DNA from: Eretmocerus hayati | Taxonomy: Eukaryota > Arthropoda > Insecta > Hymenoptera > Aphelinidae | NCBI GenBank assembly: GCA_029851415.1 | Contig: CM056742.1 | Span: forward strand, 90,510,748 to 90,574,747 | Length of the DNA stretch: 64,000 nucleotides | Direction of reading: 5' to 3' | Part shown: piece after piece, positions 59,001-64,000 of the stretch | How the letters are laid out: every line of letters begins with the position of its first letter | How positions within the stretch are numbered: the stretch's first letter is position 1 | The notes under the pieces: generated by a model | Told to the model about the DNA's origin: nothing | The model's database searches: none | What the model saw: only the letters and a program-made list of their open reading frames with translations | Made by a program: the position numbers and the translations under genes

Positions 59001-59744
59001 GGCAAAGCAGTTTCAGCCGCAGTAGAGGAGTTGATAATATTCCGCTGGGGAACGCCGGAATATTTCTTGTCTGATAACGGGGAAGAATTCGACAATAAGA
59101 TCGTGGACGCCATGTTGGAGGAGTACGGGGTGCGGCACATCAAGAGCCCACCATACCATCCTCAAGTAAACGTAGTTGAACGTTCAAATAAAGTGCTCAA
59201 GACCATGATTTCACAGTTCGTTCAGAACGATCACAAAAACTGGGACGATCACATTCATGAGTTTCGTCACGCCATGAACACTGCGGTTCAGTCTAGCATC
59301 AAAGTTTCACCGGCGTTTCTGAACTATGAACGCCATCCAACGCCAGTTAAAAGTTTGAGACGAGAAATCGAAGGTAACAAACTGATAGAGAAGATGGAAG
59401 CAGAAGATTGGGCGAACCGAATGAAACGTCTAGACGCGTTACGAGAACTAGTAGTTCGCCATAACGCCGATAGTAGGGAAAAACGAGCAAAACACTATAA
59501 CGCCGGTCGGAAGAACGTGACGTTCCAAGTAGGAGATCTCGTCGGGAGGAGAACGCATTTCTTGTCGAACGCCGCGAACAAATTCAATGCGAAACTAGCG
59601 CCGAAGTACGAAGGTACACTGACGCTCGTGGAAGTAAAGTCTCCGGTAGTTTACGTATTAGAAAACGCCTCGGGTCAACGAACGTGCGACGTACCGATAT
59701 CCCAGATGAAACGTTGGATTACCCCTCGAAAGACGACCAAGTAG
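56067..59744 (+). pseudogene. pol: Pol of the second LTR element: protease, RT, RNase H, integrase
   Basis: Same frame as the gag end, first ATG at 56160. Protease: LYDPGAQVSFVG (DPGA in place of DTGA/DSGA, about 56625) and YDMVLGMDFM. RT: YRFCIDYRDLN, KIDSKSAYHHVPV (motif A), SGLCNAPATW and VYLDDIIIAT (motif C, about 57597). RNase H: RTDASAFSLGAVL, SERELLAVLWAI, ITDHSALEWL. Integrase: H-x3-H...C-x2-C, VAGDLKKFP, LSDNGEEFD and VVERSNKVLK carry the DDE triad, then a GPY/F-like C-terminus ending KRWITPRKTTK. TGA 57540 lies in a snap-back insertion and TAG 58758 sits in the zinc domain. All catalytic residues appear present apart from the altered protease motif. Confidence 0.85.
57492..57540. 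other. 22-bp perfect hairpin (templated snap-back insertion) in the RT
   Basis: AACGCTCCCGCGACCTGGAT begins a 22-nt arm (57492-57513); a TAGGC loop and the exact inverse copy (57519-57540) follow. The inverse copy interrupts RT between the NAPATW motif and the I-D-E-I-L block and brings in the TGA at 57540. Confidence 0.85.
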
Positions 59745-59807
59745 TTAGCTTGCATGAGTGGCTTGGGAATTGCATGTATGAACTCTGATTGAGAACGAAG
59801 ATCAACC

Positions 59808-59821
59808 ATGTTTTGTTTCAG
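59808..59821 (+). promoter_or_regulatory. Putative 3' splice acceptor before the third ORF
   Basis: A T-rich tract TGTTTTGTTTCAG ends at 59821, two bases before ATG 59824. This is the position where insect Gypsy-type elements splice their env message. Confidence 0.5.
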
Positions 59822-59823
59822 GT

Positions 59824-61991
59824 ATGGCCACGTCAACGCCCGAGGGGAGAGGACAGTCTTTGGACAACGCCGGTCAAATGACGCCAGATAACAGCCACAA
59901 CCAGGAGGACCAACGGAGCTGCTCACCCTGTCCTGCCGACATGGTGCAGGACGAGGCACAGACTATCTGGAGGCGAAATTCAGAGGTACGACGTGCTCGG
60001 AGGGCGTCTCGAGATCGGAGCGAGAATCGTGGAGCGTCAACGCCAGACAGTGGTCTGGACGTGAATCGCTCCCCCGAGACCCGGCCATGTCCCCTGCCGA
60101 CAGAGCCGGTACAACAGCTGCAAGGGCGCGAAATGCAGCTACGATTGGTTCGCATCGAGAGCACGGACAGCGGACAGAGCAGCCCCGATCCCCACCACCT
60201 TGGGATGCGGCGACCCCACCACCGGACATAGGAGTCCCGACGGCGAGTACCGGAACAATTCCCAAGACGACACGACATGCACGAGACCGAGCGAGCAACT
60301 CAAGACCGAAACCGATCGGAGAAGAGTCCGAAAACGACGGAACGAGTTCAGGAGGATTGGGACAGCTGGAAAATCAGCAGCACCCGGTGGCGCTCGACCC
60401 TGTCGGGGAATTGGCGCGCGCCCAACAAGAGCTGGAGGCTATGATAGCGGGCCCCAGCCCTCGCCCACCCTCACCGGGCCAGTTTGAATGGGCGGCAGCA
60501 CCACCGACGCGCAGCGCCACGCCATCTGGTCCACCGACCGTGAGAACAACCACACGCCCGTCAAGACACCGAGAGGAGCCTGTAGGAGAAGCTCCACCGG
60601 ACCTGTACCGCGACCCCGCACTCATCCTAGGCCTCGAGGACCTGCTGGAACGGGAACGACGCCAGATCGAGCGGGATGCGGAATACCAGCTCCGCAACGA
60701 GTGGAACCCGGGTGACACCTGGTCGGATTATCTGGACCACCGCGAAGAAGTGGCGAGGATGCTGCGACCTAACCAGCCCGTGCAGTATCCTGCTCGAGCG
60801 CCCACTAAACGACCACGCCAGACACGAGGAGAGGCGTGGGACCTCGAAGTAGCTCTCCTAATAAGGGCAGAGCGCAGTCGGCTTCACAGCCCGGTTTGGC
60901 GCTCTCGAGGCCTGGAGCGGGAAGCGATTCCACAGCCCCGACCTCGCTCAATCAGCCATGGGCGCCCGGAGGCTGCCGAAGAAGAACCGATGCTCCGACA
61001 TGACGATGGGTCCAAGCGTCGACGCCGAAACCCAAATCGGCAAATGCAGCTTTCGAACCACCACGCTTTTGAGGAAGACTTCATTCGGTCACCATCATCA
61101 CCACCAGGTCCTCATAATCTGGTCAGCGAGCGATCGGAGGGAACACCGGACCCCTTCCAGGAGGAGATCCAGCAACTGTCGGCCCAGGCCGCCCGGGCCG
61201 CCCGCATAGAGGACTCGCCTTTGAGACCATCAACGCCGCCGCCCCGAGATTCAGAACCCTCAGAGGACTCCATCAGAGAACGCCTTGGACCAAGAGAATA
61301 TCGGCATCCGGGACGCTGCCGCGGGACCATGTTCGAGTGGTTGGGATACATGCCCCACGATCAGGACGATCCCCCACCGCACTCCTGTTTCGGGTGTTGG
61401 GAGCGCGGCCATCAATCCGCCCGTTGCCCTCACCCGGATCCGTACGTCCACTGCGCCAACTGTGGGCGACGAGGAGTTTCGGTGAGCGGCTGCCCCAGAT
61501 GCGGATCCGCGTATCGAGCCCGGAACGGACTGAGGCGGGGTTCTTCCAACCAATCCGCTCCGCGCGGAGTCCCGGAGACGGTACACGCCAGTTCAGCCCC
61601 AGACAGGGGCCCCTCATCGCCATCAAGAGACCCGTCACGGGGTCCTACGAGACGCCAACTCACGCCCGAACCAGCCAGACCAGATCCCGGACGACGACCA
61701 GCGCAACCTGCGGGACCGCCTCCACTTCCCGAGGCCAACAACCTGCCCGCCGGAGTGGCGCTTCCGAGGCCGTTTCCGGTCCAATCAATGGTGGTTGACC
61801 TGCGGGGCGGGCATCGTGAGCTGGCTCGAGCCAGGCGCACCAGCTGGTACCACCCACGGCGTCCGCGCAGCGGCGCCCCAGGACAGGCTCGTCGGCAACA
61901 CAGCAGCAGTGGTGAGTGGATGGTGATTCCCCGTGTGCCCCTCGCGATGCCCCGCGATGCCCCACGCTCGGTGTCGTGCTTGACGGAGTGA
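59824..61991 (+). pseudogene. Third ORF of the second LTR element: Pro/Arg-rich protein with zinc knuckles
   Basis: ATG 59824 opens a frame to 60231. A second frame, open from 59892, carries the bulk of the protein (60087-61991), so one frameshift near 60200 separates them. The product is Pro-, Arg- and Ser-rich, with a charged helical middle (LIL-GLEDLLERERRQIERD-AEYQLRNEW, about 60625-60705). A knuckle CFGCWERGHQSARC (61388) is followed by CANCGRRGVSVSGCPRC (61452). The latter resembles the third finger of this element's own Gag. No signal peptide or membrane segment is visible, so it is not an envelope. The frame runs about 190 nt into the 3' LTR. Function unknown; a duplicated Gag-derived RNA-binding protein is my best guess. 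Confidence 0.55.
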
Positions 61992-62710
61992 CGCCCGATA
62001 ATTCGTGTCGCCTCTATTCGTGGCCCCTCGTTCCTCGCGCGACGTGTCCCTGCAACGTGTACCTGCCCCGCGTCGTCACCCGAGTCGACCCGCTCCCATG
62101 AGGGCTCCAGCCCTGGAGCAACGCGAGATTCTCTATCGCCCGGTCGATTCGCGCAACAGGTATCACGCGGCCAGTAGACATTTCCCCCGCGTGCACGAAT
62201 TGAGGACGCAATTTTTGAACGCCCAGTGAGTTTCCGGTGACGGAGGAAGTAGCGCAGCAGAATGTTAGTGCGTGCGCATAGCAAGTGGGAATGCTCCGCC
62301 CCTCGATAAATGGGCATTTTCGATTCAAGTGAGTGTTAGAGTGAAATCTCGAGATATGGGCACATTTTCGCCGAAACCGATTTTTGGGACCTAGTGTTTT
62401 CCTGACAAATGAACAATTTGAGAGACTTTTACGCTGCGTGCGGCACTTGTATTTGGGATTATCGACCTACGCGTCGTTACATGACTGTTCTAATAGTAAT
62501 GAACGCCTTTTATCTTTTTATAGAAAAACGTGAGTGAATCTCTCTCCCTGTGTCCACAGATAACTGTTATTTTCAGGTACGCTGCCACATCCTCCCCCAC
62601 CGACCCGCCCTTCGTGGCGCGGGGGACCTGGCCCAGACCCGATCTGGCCCCGAATGAATTAGGTAACCCGGGTGGGTCACCTTTTAGGTGACCCATACCG
62701 CCCCGTTACA
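61801..62710 (+). repeat. 3' LTR of the second LTR element
   Basis: Starts TGCGGGGCGGGC and ends CCGTTACA. Both AATAAA sites of the 5' LTR read AATGAA here (62498 and 62653). A hairpin GGGTCACCT-TTT-AGGTGACCC lies at 62674-62694 near the end. Confidence 0.8.
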
Positions 62711-62766
62711 CAGTTATCATGAGTCATGACGACCGGGGGTAAAAACAATGGTTTTGCGTCCAAAAA

Positions 62767-63070
62767 CTAAACCATCCCTCGTGGGAGATGACCGCCGAGG
62801 AGCTAACAATGGTTCGCTTAGACAGTGGTTTCGTGTTCAAAACACTCTTCATCCCTCGTGGGAGACCACCGCCGAGGAGATAACAGACGGGTGCTGAGAC
62901 TTAGTTTTACGTTCAAAACACTAACCATCCCTCGTGGGATATAACCACCGAGGAGATAACAGTAGTTCGCTTGGAGAGTGGTTTCGCGTTCAAAACACTA
63001 ACCATCCCTCGTGGGAGATGACCGTCGAGGAGATAACAGAAGTTTGCTGAGACAATCGTTTTTGGTCGTC
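62767..63070. repeat. ~77-bp tandem repeats (4 copies)
   Basis: CATCCCTCGTGGGAG recurs at 62773, 62850, 62926 and 63003. Each unit carries a CCTCG...CGAGG stem and a TTCAAAACACTAA-like segment. Confidence 0.85.
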
Positions 63071-63215
63071 ATAAGTCATGTATAGGTGTAGAAGATTTTG
63101 GTCGTCATAAGTAGGTATATTTGTAAATGTTATGACGACCGGTCGTCATAACTGAAAATGTCGTCATAAGTGGGTATATTTGTAAAATCGGTCGTCATAA
63201 ATGTCTATTTCTAAA
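63060..63215. repeat. Cluster of GGTCGTCATAA motifs with a 24-bp perfect palindrome
   Basis: GTCGTCATAA recurs at least five times here. At 63129-63152, GTTATGACGACC is followed by its exact reverse complement. A related TCATGACGACCGG lies upstream at 62726, so these may be subterminal motifs of an element. Confidence 0.6.
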
Positions 63216-63235
63216 AATATATTTATATATATGTT

Positions 63236-63385
63236 ACGTGCAAAGTCCGAAATTGTGCACTTCGAGGAGTGCAGAACGATGGTTTGTGTGAAGTCCGTTG
63301 GATCGGACTTTGCACAACGCTAGTTGTGCAGAGTCCGCTGCATCGGGCTTTGCTTAAGAATTTTGTGTGCAAAGCCCGATATACT
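63236..63385. repeat. Inverted and direct copies of TGCAAAGYCCGA
   Basis: GTGCAAAGTCCGA (63239), TCGGACTTTGCAC (63303), TCGGGCTTTGC (63344) and TGCAAAGCCCGAT (63368) alternate in orientation and can form stem-loops. Class unknown. Confidence 0.55.
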
Positions 63386-63528
63386 GAGTTCAATACAGAG
63401 GATCGGTGTGTATTCTGCGATGTATAGAGGTGAGTTAGGAAATTGCTAATAATAATGATTCAAATCATGTCTACAGCAGTCAGTCTCGCGAGGCCAATCA
63501 CATCGACACTTATTCGAGTTACAAAAAT

Positions 63529-63855
63529 ATGGATCCAAATAGCGCTGATTCATTTCGGGATGATTTCAATTCTAAACTCAAATCAATCATATTGAGGGAT
63601 AGTTGTCGTTTGATTAAGAGTGCAGTGGACTATCAAAATCTTATCGTAAGTGTCCTAGTTGCCCAAAATGGAAAGAATAAGTGAGTGTTGACTGCTCGGA
63701 GAGCAGTCAACACTCAAGAATCTGTTGTCGGAGGTCAAGGCTTCGTACGTTGGAATTGTACGTTGAAGTGTCATAGTAACAGATGTATTTGTAAGAAAAA
63801 AGGAAGGCTATGTTATTCTCGATGTCATGGTTCATTAGATTGTAAGAACAAGTGA
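63529..63855 (+). pseudogene. Short KRBA2/Ginger-type frame with Cys-rich tail, one in-frame stop
   Basis: A single frame from ATG 63529 to TGA 63853-63855, about 108 codons, with one TGA at 63682. The first half (MDPNSADSFRDDFNSKLKSI...) resembles the short N-terminal region of KRBA2-like proteins. The second half has GGQGFVRWNC, CHSNRCICKKKGRLC and CHGSLDC, the Cys-rich tail that ends KRAB-A-domain-containing-2-like and Ginger (GIN) integrase proteins. The integrase core usually between them is absent, so this looks like an internally deleted copy. GTGAGT directly at the stop could instead be a splice donor. I am fairly sure of the tail family, less of the N-terminal half. Confidence 0.55.
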
Positions 63856-64000
63856 CCAAGCGTGATAAGTATCTTAACTCCAGAATATCTCGCTATATTC
63901 AATAATTATTCTCGTGTGAATTGACGATCGATGATTTTCGCAGAGACTATTGTAATTTTCATCTTGTAAGAAAAAATAGTCTTTCATTGTTCAATTTTCA
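63856..64000. other. AT-rich end of window
   Basis: No feature visible. Confidence 0.5.

Larger units (their letters stand above)
51047..62710 (+). mobile_element. Second Ty3/Gypsy-type LTR retrotransposon, with a third ORF
   Basis: Order: 5' LTR (51047-51957), tRNA-Arg-type primer site, leader with 122-bp repeats, gag, protease, RT, RNase H, integrase, third knuckle-bearing ORF, 3' LTR (61801-62710). The LTRs differ by several percent. No matching target duplication is visible (GGCCC on the left, CAGTT on the right) and no polypurine tract precedes the 3' LTR, so an end may be rearranged. From about 54909 to 59744 gag and pol stay in one frame, broken only by stops at 55005, 56064, 57540 and 58758. 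Confidence 0.85.

Noticed and set aside
61430..62317. 295-aa minus-strand ORF over the third ORF and LTR, and its 277-aa counterpart at 50729-51562
   Set aside because: Shadows of GC-rich LTR sequence opposite the real coding strand.
63681..63705. Tiny intron between GTGAGT and CAG
   Set aside because: About 25 nt would be too short for splicing; an in-frame stop in a decayed copy is simpler.

Overview
The window is a repeat-dominated eukaryotic, almost certainly arthropod, chromosome segment. I found no intact host gene. Three observations suggest an insect, probably a hymenopteran: an R1-clade-like non-LTR element, Ty3/Gypsy elements primed by tRNA-Lys and tRNA-Arg, and a zinc-knuckle type of the form C-x2-C-G-x2-GVSV-x2-CP. 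That is inference from element types. Nothing in the window names a species.

Layout. 1-9.4 kb: a short minus-strand non-LTR reverse transcriptase (RT) relic, then an R1-like element (259-9410) with an imperfect 14-bp target duplication. Its 5' UTR is split by a 3.5-kb fold-back element (318-3813) with Transib hallmarks: CACAGTG ends and a CGACG duplication. 9.4-22.7 kb: AT-rich non-coding DNA holding a 6.7-kb hAT-like element with an 8-bp duplication (11220-17897), an 0.8-kb palindrome nested in it, two copies of a GC-rich dispersed repeat, and a 1.7-kb element with TA duplication (20507-22182). 22.7-30.8 kb: a large inverted duplication with arms at 22785-24575 and 29195-30820. The arms carry a ~162-bp satellite, and a Sola-like DNA transposon (24833-27914, ATAT duplication) has inserted into satellite DNA between them. 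A hairpin-rich cassette of about 0.5 kb lies at the inversion junction.

30.8-39.7 kb: a Gypsy-type LTR element with a truncated 5' LTR, intact gag, a correctly phased G GGA AAC slippery site and a broken pol. 39.7-49.97 kb: about 10 kb of the 162-bp satellite with signs of a ~2.17-kb higher-order period. 51.0-62.7 kb: a second Gypsy-type LTR element with a tRNA-Arg-like primer site, ten 122-bp leader repeats, gag and pol in one frame separated by a stop, and a third, probably spliced, knuckle-bearing ORF where env would normally sit. 62.7-64 kb: 77-bp tandem repeats, palindromes, and a short reading frame ending in the Cys-rich tail typical of KRBA2/Ginger-type integrase proteins.

Taken together this looks like pericentromeric or otherwise heterochromatic DNA in which satellite expansion, inversion and nested transposition built up in layers. 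Nearly every coding region carries stops or frameshifts. The only long undamaged frame is the gag of the first LTR element. The most unusual signals are the Transib-like palindrome, the hairpin cassette at the inversion junction, the third ORF of the second LTR element, and a strong excess of the pentamer ACGCC throughout that element.
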